A stretch of DNA of 60,005 nt, from assembly GCF_000518545.1 (NCBI RefSeq), contig NZ_JADU01000025.1:1-60005 (forward strand), given 5' to 3'. Below are positions 36,615 through 45,500 of this stretch, one piece after another. Below the pieces are notes generated by a model. It did not search any database. It worked only from the letters and a program-made list of their open reading frames with translations, and had not been told where the DNA came from. Positions within the stretch are counted from its first letter, which is position 1. Each line of letters begins with the position of its first letter. The DNA comes from Hallella seregens ATCC 51272 (GTDB lineage: Bacteria; Bacteroidota; Bacteroidia; Bacteroidales; Bacteroidaceae). The translations under genes were made by a program, and so were the position numbers.

Positions 36615-37593
36615 CTTTTAATAATTTATTTGCAGCTTCAATACAACGGCTGTCTCCGCTACTTACTAAATCGGCATATATCAAAATGCAGGGCATTACA
36701 TCGCCTTTCCAAAACTTCTGATATACATAAATAACTCCTTCGGTAGTCCGTGTTGCGCCAGTCTTCATCAGATTGGAAAAAGATGTCTCTGTATAGAGTT
36801 CAAAAAGTTCCGGAGTAAGGTAACCATTCAATAAATTAGATGCACACTCTCCACCCCATAACATACCATTTGGCAATGCTATTTCTTCCCATTTTTCTTT
36901 TTGTTCCGGTGTCCGAAAATCCAGCTGCTTCAACAGCAACTTGGGCTTTAATATCTGATGATAGTTTTCCGACCATAAATCGAGCAAAAGACGACGTTTT
37001 TTCAGAACTCTTTTCTTCTGAGTTACGAGAATAAACTTACGGACTTCCAATTCATCAATCACATTTTTGACAGTACCTATCGAAACTCCACTATACTCCT
37101 TGATTTCCCGAAAAGATTTGCCCACATTCTCAGGAGCTTGCAAGAGATAAAAGATTACCTTCAGGCCTGCTTCTTGGAATATAGGATAGTTTTTGTTGTT
37201 ATTCACAGGGGCTTTCTCCCCTGTGTGAGAAAGGTGGAATATCACTTTCCTGCCCTTCGTGTACTGTATATTGTAGTTACCTGCCGTGTCAGCAAAGTTA
37301 AGTTCCATTTTACGCAAAGTTCCATAGACAGATGGCTGTACATATCTTGCAACCAATATGACAGGTCCCTTGTAAGTCCCCATACAGCTCTTTGATTTTT
37401 CTTCAATGCGCAGGATATTTGTTCCATTTATCTCATTTTCAACAAGGCATCGGAACTCTATGCCCATAATTCTGACGTATTGTTCCATCGAAGGCGTTTC
37501 CGGCTGAAGCGCATCGATTATGACATCTTGAGAATCCTCCCACTGTCTCCTTATCGCACTAACCGCCTGATCTATAATCTGTATTCCGTACAT
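36592..37593 (-). CDS. AbiEi-like antitoxin / transcriptional regulator
   Basis: A 333-residue protein in three parts. An N-terminal beta-rich domain (1-140) is followed by a winged helix at about 143-195 (LKVIFYLLQAPENVGKSFRE, then SGVSIGTVKNVIDELE). The C-terminal domain contains LWGGECASNLLNGYLTPE (245-262). The last block and the wHTH are typical of Bacteroidota AbiEi-family antitoxins, which repress their own promoter. It is the first gene of the three-gene operon, downstream of a promoter with GTTCAAT/ATTGAAC operator repeats. Confidence 0.83.
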   Translation of the reverse strand: MYGIQIIDQAVSAIRRQWEDSQDVIIDALQPETPSMEQYVRIMGIEFRCLVENEINGTNILRIEEKSKSCMGTYKGPVILVARYVQPSVYGTLRKMELNFADTAGNYNIQYTKGRKVIFHLSHTGEKAPVNNNKNYPIFQEAGLKVIFYLLQAPENVGKSFREIKEYSGVSIGTVKNVIDELEVRKFILVTQKKRVLKKRRLLLDLWSENYHQILKPKLLLKQLDFRTPEQKEKWEEIALPNGMLWGGECASNLLNGYLTPELFELYTETSFSNLMKTGATRTTEGVIYVYQKFWKGDVMPCILIYADLVSSGDSRCIEAANKLLKDELSDFE

Positions 37594-37596
37594 ATC

Positions 37597-37665
37597 TTGT
37601 TCAATATTTATAGTCGTTCAATAGGATTGAACACTGCAAAGATAGTGAACAAAAATCAAACTGCA
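37597..37665 (-). promoter_or_regulatory. Promoter with operator repeats for the AbiE-PP2C operon
   Basis: On the minus strand TATCTTTG (37644-37637) is a perfect -7 box, and a TTTG lies about 12 bases upstream of it, closer than the usual -33 position. A 17-base palindrome, GTTCAAT-N3-ATTGAAC (37616-37632), covers the likely transcription start. Further half sites are TTGTTCAAT (37598-37606) and GTGAAC (37645-37650). The layout fits autorepression by the AbiEi-like protein, as established for AbiE systems. Confidence 0.7.
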
Positions 37666-37673
37666 AATTTTTT

Positions 37674-37728
37674 CGTTCATTATTTAATGCTTGTTCAATT
37701 TTGTTGAACAAGCATTAAATAATGAACG
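37674..37728. repeat. Perfect 25-bp inverted repeat with 5-base loop
   Basis: Arms 37674-37698 and 37704-37728 are exact reverse complements and contain GTTCA/TGAAC half sites like the nearby operator. It starts 5 bases beyond the stop of the HTH gene (37734) and sits upstream of the AbiE promoter. It may terminate the primase module, act as an operator, or both. A-T richness argues against a classic terminator stem. Confidence 0.85.
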
Positions 37729-37733
37729 GGTGC

Positions 37734-38042
37734 CTACCAGTTCCCTTGTTTCCGTAGCATTTCATCTATCTCTTTCCGAAGGAAAAGTAATCTGCCATTG
37801 GCTTTAAGATAAGGAATTTTTCCAGCCCAAACCCAGTTGTAAATGGTCTTTTGTTCCACCTTCAAAATTTTGGAGACATCTATGATATCCAAGTATTCGG
37901 GTTTCAATGGAGGGTGAATGGTCGTATCTACTTCTTGTTCCCGTAGGACAAGCAGACGGTCGAGCTTGTCTTCCATATTCTTCAGTTTATCAAACAGGCG
38001 TTTCTGCCATGTATCTTCTGGCTGTTGATCTAAGTATGGCAT
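37734..38042 (-). CDS. Excisionase-like helix-turn-helix protein
   Basis: A 102-residue protein. Its C-terminal half carries a HTH_17/MerR-like fold ([20 protein letters not shown], then [20 protein letters not shown]), the pattern of excisionase-family DNA-binding proteins of mobile elements. The N-terminal half is a short coiled coil. The start overlaps the primase-helicase gene by 13 bases. It could be an excision factor or a replication regulator; no integrase is beside it. Confidence 0.75.
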   Translation of the reverse strand: MPYLDQQPEDTWQKRLFDKLKNMEDKLDRLLVLREQEVDTTIHPPLKPEYLDIIDVSKILKVEQKTIYNWVWAGKIPYLKANGRLLFLRKEIDEMLRKQGNW

Positions 38043-40096
38043 AATTCTCCTTTTTGATAATTCCCACTTGTATCTTGTATCAAAATACGCTGCTCTTTCA
38101 TATAGGCAATATATTTCTTTGCGGTCCTGTCCTTGATTTCCATCTCTCGCATCAGAACCTCACAAAGTTCTTGGTAAGTGAGCTTGAAAGAATTTCGGAA
38201 GGCTTCTTTGACAACGGCAATGAGTTCATCAGTCTTGCGCTTTTCCTTGTCCTCTTTAGACTTCTCGCCACGATAGACGTGCATGTCCTCAGCCTTATCC
38301 CAGCCGAAAAGCATCATCGGTACGTCCAACGGACTTCCGTCACGGACTTTCAATGCTTTTACGACCGAGTATTCGGGATTGTCATCTTTCTCTATGGAAA
38401 GAATTCCCGCTGCCTTGCGTTGAAGTTCCGAGCCGATATGCCCGCGCAGCTTAATGCCGTTAGGCACAAAGTGAAGCACGCAGATGATACAGGTATTATA
38501 AATCCCTGCCAAACGGTAAAGCTCATCCACAATGGCAATACTTTCTGTTTCGTCATTGGCAGAACGTATCAAGTCGGCTATTCCGTCAATCACCACGAGA
38601 TGGATACCTCCATGCCTGTGATGGAACAAATCCATACTCTCACGGATAAGTTTAAGGCGGTCCTTACGGGAGAGCGAGGCAAGATACAGGGAGTGGTAAA
38701 ATTCCGGCACTGCCGTCAAAGAAGCCCTACGCAGTGTCTTACCCAAGTTCTTGTGCAACTGTGCCTCGGACTGTTCCGTGTCATAGTGTAGGACCGCCAA
38801 GCCTTTGGGATTGGCGGTAATCTCCAATCCCAAGGTCTTCTCTATCGGCAATCGTTTTTCTCCCAACGCTCCGGCAAGGATAGCACCCACATAGTTGCTC
38901 TTGCCCGTACCCTCACCTCCGGTAATGCAGAACAGATTATCCTGCGTACCCAGTGGCACACCATTTACTGCCACAACGGACTTTGAAGCATCAGGAGGAT
39001 TGTCATAGTCTATTTCACATGATTGCAGCATCATAATTGTATGGGTATATATACTTGAAAGTTTTTCTGTCAGTAAAGAAGTTAAATCCTTTTCTGTCTT
39101 TCCCAAAGCAAAAAAATCAGAAATGTCTTTTTCTGCTTTTGTACCTTGCAAAGATAGTCTCAGATAAAACACATGGTATGGTTCCAACAGCTTGGCTTGC
39201 CTCTCTGCTTCTCGTAGTCCGGTTTCATCCGTATCATAAAGCAGAACGATGTGTCTAAATCGTAGTTGCAGGCTTTCGATAATAGGCTCAGGAATGGAGG
39301 CAGTTTCGCTATTGAAGCAGATGGCATTAAAGTGATGTGAAGATAGTGACAATACATCTTTCTCTCCACCGGTGATAAATAAAACGTCCCCTTTACTTGG
39401 TAACTGCTCAAAACCAAAGATATAATCTTTCAATTTATCCCCTCCGTAAAGGAAGCGTAACTTACTTTGTGGACGATACAGCTTTACAAAGTCTCCCATC
39501 ATATAACAGAACATTGGTTCTTCCCTTGTAGAAGTCAAGCTAAAAGGTTTTCCCTGATTAGAGATTGTTTCATAACGAAACAGAGACTTAACGTGATACC
39601 GCTGTAATATCCTGTCTGTTATCCCATAGCGCAGCCAAAAGGACAACTCCTCAGCATTAAATGGTTGTTCGTATAGTTTGAATACCTTTTTCTTTTCGGA
39701 AAGCCTTTCTTTTGCATTGGTTGGTGTTGGAGAAACAAGACGGACGTCCTTAGGAGATTTTGTTTTTCTATTCTCATCAGTCTTAAAATCCACGGTAATG
39801 TTGAGGTTTAGATCCTGTATGATAGTCAATAACACTTTTCTGAAATTCGATCGAACATCGAGACCAAGCATCGTCGCTGCAAACCAGAAACAATCACCCG
39901 AATATGCCTCGTTCCCAAAATCTTTCATGCGGTAGCATTGCGATTTTGTATCAAGATAGATGTTGCAGGATGCCCTTTTATCCTCATATAATGGATTCCG
40001 AAAATTCCGTTTCGGAACAAAGTCAATCGGCATATAGAAACTGAAGACTTCAAGTCCCCTGTTTGTGTGTTCCAAGATTTCTTCCTTAATGTTCAT
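38030..40096 (-). CDS. Primase-helicase (Toprim plus RecA-like ATPase)
   Basis: A 688-residue replication protein. The N-terminal 100 residues resemble the CHC2-type region of DnaG-like primases but without an evident zinc-cysteine set. Toprim follows ([23 protein letters not shown]). Then a RecA/DnaB-type ATPase has Walker A ([17 protein letters not shown]) and Walker B ([13 protein letters not shown]). A winged-helix end comes last (about 620-680). It likely primes and unwinds the element after transfer. It overlaps genes on both sides, so this is one translationally coupled operon. Confidence 0.85.
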   Translation of the reverse strand: MNIKEEILEHTNRGLEVFSFYMPIDFVPKRNFRNPLYEDKRASCNIYLDTKSQCYRMKDFGNEAYSGDCFWFAATMLGLDVRSNFRKVLLTIIQDLNLNITVDFKTDENRKTKSPKDVRLVSPTPTNAKERLSEKKKVFKLYEQPFNAEELSFWLRYGITDRILQRYHVKSLFRYETISNQGKPFSLTSTREEPMFCYMMGDFVKLYRPQSKLRFLYGGDKLKDYIFGFEQLPSKGDVLFITGGEKDVLSLSSHHFNAICFNSETASIPEPIIESLQLRFRHIVLLYDTDETGLREAERQAKLLEPYHVFYLRLSLQGTKAEKDISDFFALGKTEKDLTSLLTEKLSSIYTHTIMMLQSCEIDYDNPPDASKSVVAVNGVPLGTQDNLFCITGGEGTGKSNYVGAILAGALGEKRLPIEKTLGLEITANPKGLAVLHYDTEQSEAQLHKNLGKTLRRASLTAVPEFYHSLYLASLSRKDRLKLIRESMDLFHHRHGGIHLVVIDGIADLIRSANDETESIAIVDELYRLAGIYNTCIICVLHFVPNGIKLRGHIGSELQRKAAGILSIEKDDNPEYSVVKALKVRDGSPLDVPMMLFGWDKAEDMHVYRGEKSKEDKEKRKTDELIAVVKEAFRNSFKLTYQELCEVLMREMEIKDRTAKKYIAYMKEQRILIQDTSGNYQKGELCHT

Positions 40097-40494
40097 AGTT
40101 CCTCAAACAGAATTTGTGAGTCTCCCATATATCCTTTCAGTATACCGTCCTTGTAGGCATTGAGCCTTTGCAAGGCTTCCACCCTGCGAAAGCCTTTGAA
40201 GGAAGCACGTCCCGTCTTGATTGCAATGTACAGTCCTTTGAAGGGATAGACCACGTGATTGCAGGAAACATAACGGTAAGGGACAACCTTGCTGTCTCTC
40301 CATCGCGCAAGTGAAGCTCTGGATATGCCGAGAAGTCGCAGGACATCAGAAGAATTCAGCTCAATCTTTTCTTCCAACACGGCATAGTCCTGTTTCAGTT
40401 CAAGGATGAAGCCTGTAATCCGTTCCATATTTTCTTTCAAGGAATGTATTTCTTCCAAAAGGGCGGTAGGAAGCATGTTATTCTCTGTCATCAC
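40093..40494 (-). CDS. Helix-turn-helix DNA-binding protein of the primase module
   Basis: A 133-residue protein with an N-terminal coiled coil (about 10-45) and a HTH segment at about 47-75 (LNSSDVLRLLGISRASLARW, then RDSKVVPYRYV). This resembles mobile-element excisionase/replication regulators. Its stop overlaps the primase start by 4 bases, and its start overlaps the upstream gene by 17 bases. The exact role (excision or replication initiation) is not decided by sequence. Confidence 0.7.
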   Translation of the reverse strand: MMTENNMLPTALLEEIHSLKENMERITGFILELKQDYAVLEEKIELNSSDVLRLLGISRASLARWRDSKVVPYRYVSCNHVVYPFKGLYIAIKTGRASFKGFRRVEALQRLNAYKDGILKGYMGDSQILFEEL

Positions 40495-40957
40495 GCATCA
40501 GTTTTTGGATAAGTTCCTCAATAGCTGCCATTAAATCACGAAATGTAGACAGGTTGTCTTGCTTTTTTACTATACGGTTGGCAAGAAGTATGATATGTTG
40601 AATCATTCTTTTGTGATCTACCTGACAGAGCCTGTTCAACAAAAAGATGAGGTCTTCCTTCTCAATTGTGAAGAAACGATGGTCTTTGTCTTCGGTGGTA
40701 TGTACCAAAGATTCTATCATTCCTTTGGGAAGATGCAAAAGAAGTACATCCATGTCGAATGCGGAGGCGCATTTGGTATAGGTGTCAATTCTCAAATCTG
40801 TCTGCATCTTGCAATGCTTCCTGAAATTGGAATTCTCCATGCCGGCAACTTGGGCTCTCATCTTGCTGTTATCGCAAGAAGATAGCATGATTTCAAGAGT
40901 GGGAAGCACGATAAACAAGCGTCCCTCTCCCTTTTGAGGTATCATCTTCTTATCCAT
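40478..40957 (-). CDS. Unknown protein starting the primase-module operon
   Basis: A 159-residue protein, start chosen at the ATG at 40957 (MDKKMIPQKGEGRLFIVLPT). I do not recognise a domain. The N-terminus has one short hydrophobic stretch and the C-terminal half is helical with charged/hydrophobic periodicity. As the first gene at the right end of the element, it may be a small regulator of the replication module. The upstream region contains GGAACTTTG on the minus strand near 40985, a weak -7 match. Confidence 0.55.
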   Translation of the reverse strand: MDKKMIPQKGEGRLFIVLPTLEIMLSSCDNSKMRAQVAGMENSNFRKHCKMQTDLRIDTYTKCASAFDMDVLLLHLPKGMIESLVHTTEDKDHRFFTIEKEDLIFLLNRLCQVDHKRMIQHIILLANRIVKKQDNLSTFRDLMAAIEELIQKLMRDDRE

Positions 40958-41087
40958 ATTTGTTTGTTTATTTGATTTATAGGTGCAAAGTTCCAAAGAA
41001 ATAAACCTTTTTTAAGAATATTGGATTGCCAATGTTGGCAATATGATACTATTTGCATTTTTTATTGTTTCACACACGGATAGACCG

Positions 41088-41140
41088 TCAGTGCACGGTG
41101 CAAGTCCCTTTTATATATAAGGGCTTGCACCGTGCACTGA
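41088..41140. other. Strong stem-loop near the right end of the element
   Basis: Arms 41088-41110 and 41119-41140 pair over 22 bases with a single bulged T, closing an 8-base TTATATAT loop. It lies upstream (5') of the minus-strand primase operon, so it is not that operon's terminator. It may mark the element end, serve as an origin hairpin or insulate the element from host transcription. Confidence 0.75.
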
Positions 41141-41182
41141 AATTGTAGCCGGAATCTTTCTAAAAGATTTTCAATCAAATAT

Positions 41183-41213
41183 TTGGCGGTGGTTCATTTT
41201 TTATGTACCTTTG
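41183..41213 (+). promoter_or_regulatory. Consensus promoter / CTnDOT-like core sequence
   Basis: TTG at 41183-41185 and TACCTTTG at 41206-41213, 20 bases apart, match the Bacteroidota promoter consensus. GTACCTTTG also matches the GTAnnTTTG core used by CTnDOT-type integrases, so this could be the attachment core. No protein gene follows in the next 390 bases on the plus strand; a terminator sits 164 bases further on. Confidence 0.55.
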
Positions 41214-41376
41214 TACCTGAAATGACATAGGTGATGTCAGTAGAGCGAATTATTTAAGTATTCTCAAAATACTCTATAGTGGCTACAATTTGGCTACATA
41301 GATGAATGAGACCAATAAAAATAGTTGTGATACAGAGTGTTACAGAAACAAGTTCAAGTTCCGTACGCACCGCAAG

Positions 41377-41402
41377 CCTTCGACGAACACGAAGGTTTTT
41401 TT
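41377..41402 (+). terminator. Rho-independent terminator with no upstream gene
   Basis: CCTTCG (41377-41382) pairs with CGAAGG (41390-41395), followed by seven T (41396-41402). It would end a transcript of about 180-185 bases from the promoter at 41206, a possible small RNA. Alternatively it belonged to a host gene displaced by the element. The gap 40958-41602 contains no plausible protein gene. Confidence 0.75.
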
Positions 41403-41533
41403 ATGCTCTTGCCGTTTGAGCTCGTAGGCAAAAACCATTGATTTAAATCAATAAATCAGGGTTTCGCACGCGAAAAGCTCCTAATCGCCTCATTTTCTTC
41501 ACGTTTATGCTCTGTTAATCGCAGCAAAAACGC

Positions 41534-41541
41534 TAATTTTG
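41534..41541 (+). promoter_or_regulatory. -7 box before the DUF2582 gene
   Basis: TAATTTTG matches TAnnTTTG. The expected transcription start near 41547 gives a leader of about 55 bases before the ATG at 41603. Confidence 0.6.
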
Positions 41542-41602
41542 TACCCAGAAAATCATAAATCGGTTAGTCATTCATTAGTTCATTTAATAGTTTCACTAAA
41601 TC

Positions 41603-41899
41603 ATGGCAGAAAAGAAAGCAGCAGAGAAGAAAGTTGCAGAAAAGACAACTGCAGCCAAGAAGAAGACAACGACCAAGAAGTCAGTAGCCAAGAAATCAGA
41701 AGTTTTGGTAGACGCCGAGAACGCCGGATTCCGTGCGGGCGACGTTTATCAGGCCCTGTCCGCAGTAGGCACCGCCCTGTCTGTAGCAGAGCTTGCCGAG
41801 AAGACCGGCAAGACAGAGGCAGAAGTTTTGCTCGGTATCGGCTGGTTGCTGAAAGAAGGCAAGGTGAAGGGCTTGGAGGGCAAGGTGGTTCTTGCCTAA
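41603..41899 (+). CDS. DUF2582 winged-helix protein
   Basis: A 98-residue protein with a lysine/alanine-rich disordered N-terminus (residues 1-33). A small winged-helix domain follows (about 40-98: FRAGDVYQALSAVGTALSVA, then ELAEKTGKT, then GWLLKEGKVKGLEGKVVLA). It matches the DUF2582 family seen widely in Bacteroidales; the basic tail suggests nucleic-acid binding. It has its own promoter and a strong terminator, and is the first host gene after the conjugative element. Confidence 0.85.
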   Translation: MAEKKAAEKKVAEKTTAAKKKTTTKKSVAKKSEVLVDAENAGFRAGDVYQALSAVGTALSVAELAEKTGKTEAEVLLGIGWLLKEGKVKGLEGKVVLA

Positions 41900-41919
41900 G
41901 CACAGTTCGAGATAGAAGA

Positions 41920-41959
41920 GGGCCGCAGCTTGATGTTCCGTTGAGTTGCGGCCCTTTTT
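41920..41959 (+). terminator. Rho-independent terminator after DUF2582 gene
   Basis: GGGCCGCA (41920-41927) pairs with TGCGGCCC (41947-41954), followed by TTTTT. The next gene starts 6 bases beyond it and so is either read through or has its own start within the loop region. Confidence 0.8.
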
Positions 41960-41964
41960 GGCCC

Positions 41965-42288
41965 ATGAACGAAACCATCCTGCGCATACTGACCGAGGCC
42001 GGCGAACAAGGCATGTCGCTGCAAAAGCTCATTCTGCATGTCTACAATGCCAGCAACAGCTTTTTCCATCCCGTCGACCTCGACGAGGTGCGGATGCGTG
42101 TAGTCCAATTCCTGCGCACCAACAGCAGATACCCCAGCTCGCTCGTTGAGCACACCCAGCGCGGCATCTACCGTCTGAATCCCAACTCAGACCGTGCGCG
42201 GCAACTGCTGCTCAGTTTTGAGGAGACAGCCAAAGACACTGCCGACACAGTCCCCGATGCGCCTCTTGGCCCGTCATTGTTCGACTGA
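41965..42288 (+). CDS. Conserved hypothetical protein, probable winged helix
   Basis: A 107-residue protein, start at the ATG at 41965 (MNETILRILTEAGEQGMSLQ); a longer frame running through the DUF2582 gene is a shadow. The first 80 residues have helix-turn-helix-like spacing and end with a wing-like RGIYRLNP. The acidic C-terminus is short. I do not recognise a named family. It sits immediately after the DUF2582 terminator. Confidence 0.6.
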   Translation: MNETILRILTEAGEQGMSLQKLILHVYNASNSFFHPVDLDEVRMRVVQFLRTNSRYPSSLVEHTQRGIYRLNPNSDRARQLLLSFEETAKDTADTVPDAPLGPSLFD

Positions 42289-42349
42289 AAACAAAGCCGG
42301 CTTCGGCCGTCAATACGGTTCCTATCCACCCCACACGCCCTTTTTCGTC

Positions 42350-42437
42350 CGCGTCCACGCCTTTTTCCGCCCGTGTTTACGGCTTTATCAGCTCGTGTTT
42401 ACGGGCTTTTCGGCTCGCGTTTACGCCTTTCTGACCG
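42350..42437. repeat. Four-copy degenerate 22-bp tandem repeat
   Basis: Units are 42350-42371, 42372-42393, 42394-42415 and 42416-42437, with consensus CGYGTTTACGSCTTTTTCRG then CT; a weaker copy may precede at 42328-42349. It lies between the 107-residue gene and the promoter of the lyase-like gene. The non-coding gap 42289-42586 holds only this array and the promoter. The exact 22-base period (about two helix turns) suggests a protein-binding array. Confidence 0.75.
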
Positions 42438-42523
42438 CATGATTCCCGTGCAATCGCAAGGCCAAACTGGCGGCAAGCCGTATCTATTTCTATTTTAAAC
42501 GCATCGTCTCCCCATTTTTTTGC

Positions 42524-42531
42524 TATCTTTG
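42524..42531 (+). promoter_or_regulatory. -7 box of the lyase-like gene
   Basis: TATCTTTG is a perfect -7 match followed by CA. It implies a start near 42538 and a leader of about 50 bases to the ATG at 42587. This rules against the upstream GTG at 42536 as the start codon. Confidence 0.75.
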
Positions 42532-42586
42532 CACCGTGGCAACCCAACGATGTCACCCCGAAAACGTCAAGCAAACCCAACAAAAA

Positions 42587-45500
42587 ATGATGTCGAGAAC
42601 CGTTACTCTTGCTTTTTGCGCCTTACTTGTCGTGCCTCTCCTGGCCGACGGCCATAAGGCCGATGCCGCTCCACGATGCGTGCCGAACGCCTCATTCCAC
42701 AACGACAACACGGAGGAAAGCGTTGCAAGCCCTACCGAGGGCGTGATAACGGCCCGTTTCGTGGAGGGGGATGCCATGAAGGCGGACCTGCTGCAGATGC
42801 TGGCCAACTTCTCCGTCTACATGAAGAACGACTTCCAGCACTGTGCAACTGCCAACAGTCTGGGCGAGGCTTGCGGATGCTTCAAAGGCGAGAACACCAT
42901 GGGCAGCAACGAACAGGGCGTAAGGGCCAATGCCGACCTGTCCATGGTTTGCGCTTTCCTCGTCAAGTATGCCCAGGGGAAAGTGGTGCTGCCTGGCGGC
43001 GTTACCTGGGCCGACCTGGAGCAAATGGCCATGAAAAGCCTCGTCTTTGCCTACAGCACACACAAGGCCAACAGGCTGAAAACGTGTGCCGGCGGCGACT
43101 ACTGGGGCTCCACCTCTGTGCGAGACCATGTGTGGGAAAGCTCTCTGTGGGCCATGTCGGTGGCCTACTCGGCTTTCTTTCAATGGGATAAGCTGTCGGA
43201 CGAGCAGAAAAAACAGGTCTGCCAACTGCTGAAGGCCGAGTGCAACTACCAGCTGGAGCGCACCATACCCACGGGCTATGCAGGCGACACCAAGGCCGAG
43301 GAGAACGGATGGGAGGCCGACGTGCTGGCCGCAACCTTGGGCCTGATGCCGAATGACGAGCTGGCGCCCCGCTGGTTTGCCCGCTTGCGCGAGTTTGCCA
43401 TCAACAGCTATTCGCAGAAAGACGATGCCAACGACATGACAGTCATCGACCCCGACTACGACAACGTCACGGTAAAAGACCTGTATCGTGGGCAGAACCT
43501 CTACGACGACTACACGCTCCAGAACCACAACTACTTTCATACTTCCTACCAGAATGTGGTCGTTCAAGAGTTGGGTGAGGCCGCCTTGGCGCTCAAGCTG
43601 TTCCAAACGGCAATGATTGGCCACGAGAAATGGAAGACAAACGCCCTCATGCACAACAACGACAAGGTGATGAAAGAGGTGCTTTATCACCTAGCACTGG
43701 CCGACGGCGAGCTGGCCATGCCCAACGGCAACGACTGGAGTCTGTTTCTTTATGACCAGATTACCAGCTACTCGACCAACGCCTGCTTCCTGCGCGACCC
43801 GCATGCACTGCTGCTTGAGAACCTGGCCTACAAGATGATCAAGGCGCGGCAAACCACTACTGCCGACGGCTCTTGGCTGTTGCGAGCCGACGTGGGCGCA
43901 CGCCGCATGGGCGTCGAAGCCCATCGTGTCATGATGACCTGGCTCATGCACGAGCTCCTGCCCACAGCCTCGATGACGGCAACCGACTGGAACCACTTCA
44001 ACGAACAATATGGCGCGGCCAAGCTCTTCACGTCGCAAAACATTGTGCGGGCCGCGACCAACGACCGCTTTGTCACTTTCTCGTGGAGCAAGGGACTGCA
44101 AAGCTACACGGGATATATCGCGGCAAACTCGGTGGACAAAAATAAAATCATCGTGCCTTACAGGGCCAACAACACCGGAAACCTCATAGGATGGTACGAA
44201 GTGAGCGGCAAGAAAACCAACGCCACGCCCGTGGTGAGCGGCATCTATCAGTTGAAAGGCAACAGTTTTGCCATGAACGGCGAGCTCAACACCAATGAGG
44301 GGACGCTGAACAACCGATTTGCCATTTACGCCACACCCGGCAATGCTGTGATCTATTTGGACAATGTGCGTGCAAACGCCGATGCCGTCATCACGGCCGA
44401 AAAGGGCGGACTGACGGCCGTGAGCGTGGACGAGCTGACCAAGACCCGGCGGACGCTCTACACCGAGACGGGACACAGGCAGCTCGACGGGGCGGGCTTC
44501 TCCACGTTCAGCACGCCATGGGTCAACGTCGACAATGCGTTGGGCATTGTGCAGCTTGCCGCTGACGGGAAATACAAGGACATGGCTTTCGGCGATCGTA
44601 GCAACAACAACTCGATACTGACGGCCCGGCTCTATACGCTCTACGGTGCCGGCAAGCGGACTTGCCGGCGGAATGATGTGGTAGACCGCCGTGCCCTGAT
44701 CTATTACAGCAACACGACCGCCACCGGCACGCGGCGGCTTTTTGAAAAAGGCCGGCAGCTTGTCTGTCCGGAGGGATGGAACGGCGCCATGGCGGCCGAC
44801 CCGGACAGCACGTTCTACCTGCTGCTGTGCAACTTTGCCAGCGACCAAAAATGCAAAATACAAAAGGTTGGCACGGCCTACGGGGCCCCGGTGTTCAACG
44901 TCGAGACCGACATTGAAGACGGAAAGGCCTCGGCCAGCTTTGTGGCAGAGGAGAATCACGCCATAACTGGCGAGCTCCGATTCTTCATCAGCGGCAAGAA
45001 CGGAATAAAAGCCGTTCAGGATAAAAACTCGCCCAACGTTGTTTACCTGAAAAACCTGCAGGGCAACCTTGCGCCTGTGGACGTAGCAGCCATGGTGGGC
45101 CATGGGAAGGTGGTGCGCCGACGCACCAACATGGCCGGCACGCTGAAGCTCAGCATCGTTGACGGCAAGCTCTTGATAGAAGAAACCAACGAGTTTCCCG
45201 AAGATAAAGAAGAAGACCTCACCGTAGGCTACAACAACATTACGGCAAACCATATAGCCAACGCCTCGTTTGAAGAAGACGTGACCTATGGCGATGCCAC
45301 TGGTCATGTGACAATAGGAGGCAACACCTACAGCCCGTGTTATGTGAACACGGTGCAGGCCAATGACAGCAGATGGCCCAACATCTTGCCCGTGAAGGGG
45401 TGGACGGCAGCCAACACACTGCATGGCGGTTCCAAGTTCTGCCGCATGTATTCCATGCCCTACAGCACCACGCTCTACTGTGCAAGTCCCGGCAACGTGG

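Noticed and set aside
41340..41376. Possible tRNA 3' end (GTTCAAGTTCC) before the terminator
   Set aside because: T-arm pairing fails in every register tried and no matching acceptor stem is found upstream.
41539..41964. N-terminal extension of the 107-residue protein through the DUF2582 gene
   Set aside because: It overlaps a well-supported gene and its terminator in another frame; the residues are lysine/arginine-rich frame-shadow sequence.
42536..42586. Upstream GTG start of the lyase-like gene
   Set aside because: It falls 5 bases after the -7 box TATCTTTG, so it would be at or before the transcription start; the ATG at 42587 directly begins a signal peptide.
43691..45424. 577-residue minus-strand ORF
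   Set aside because: It is antisense to the lyase-like gene, which has a signal peptide, promoter and sorting tail. The antisense product has no recognisable domain.
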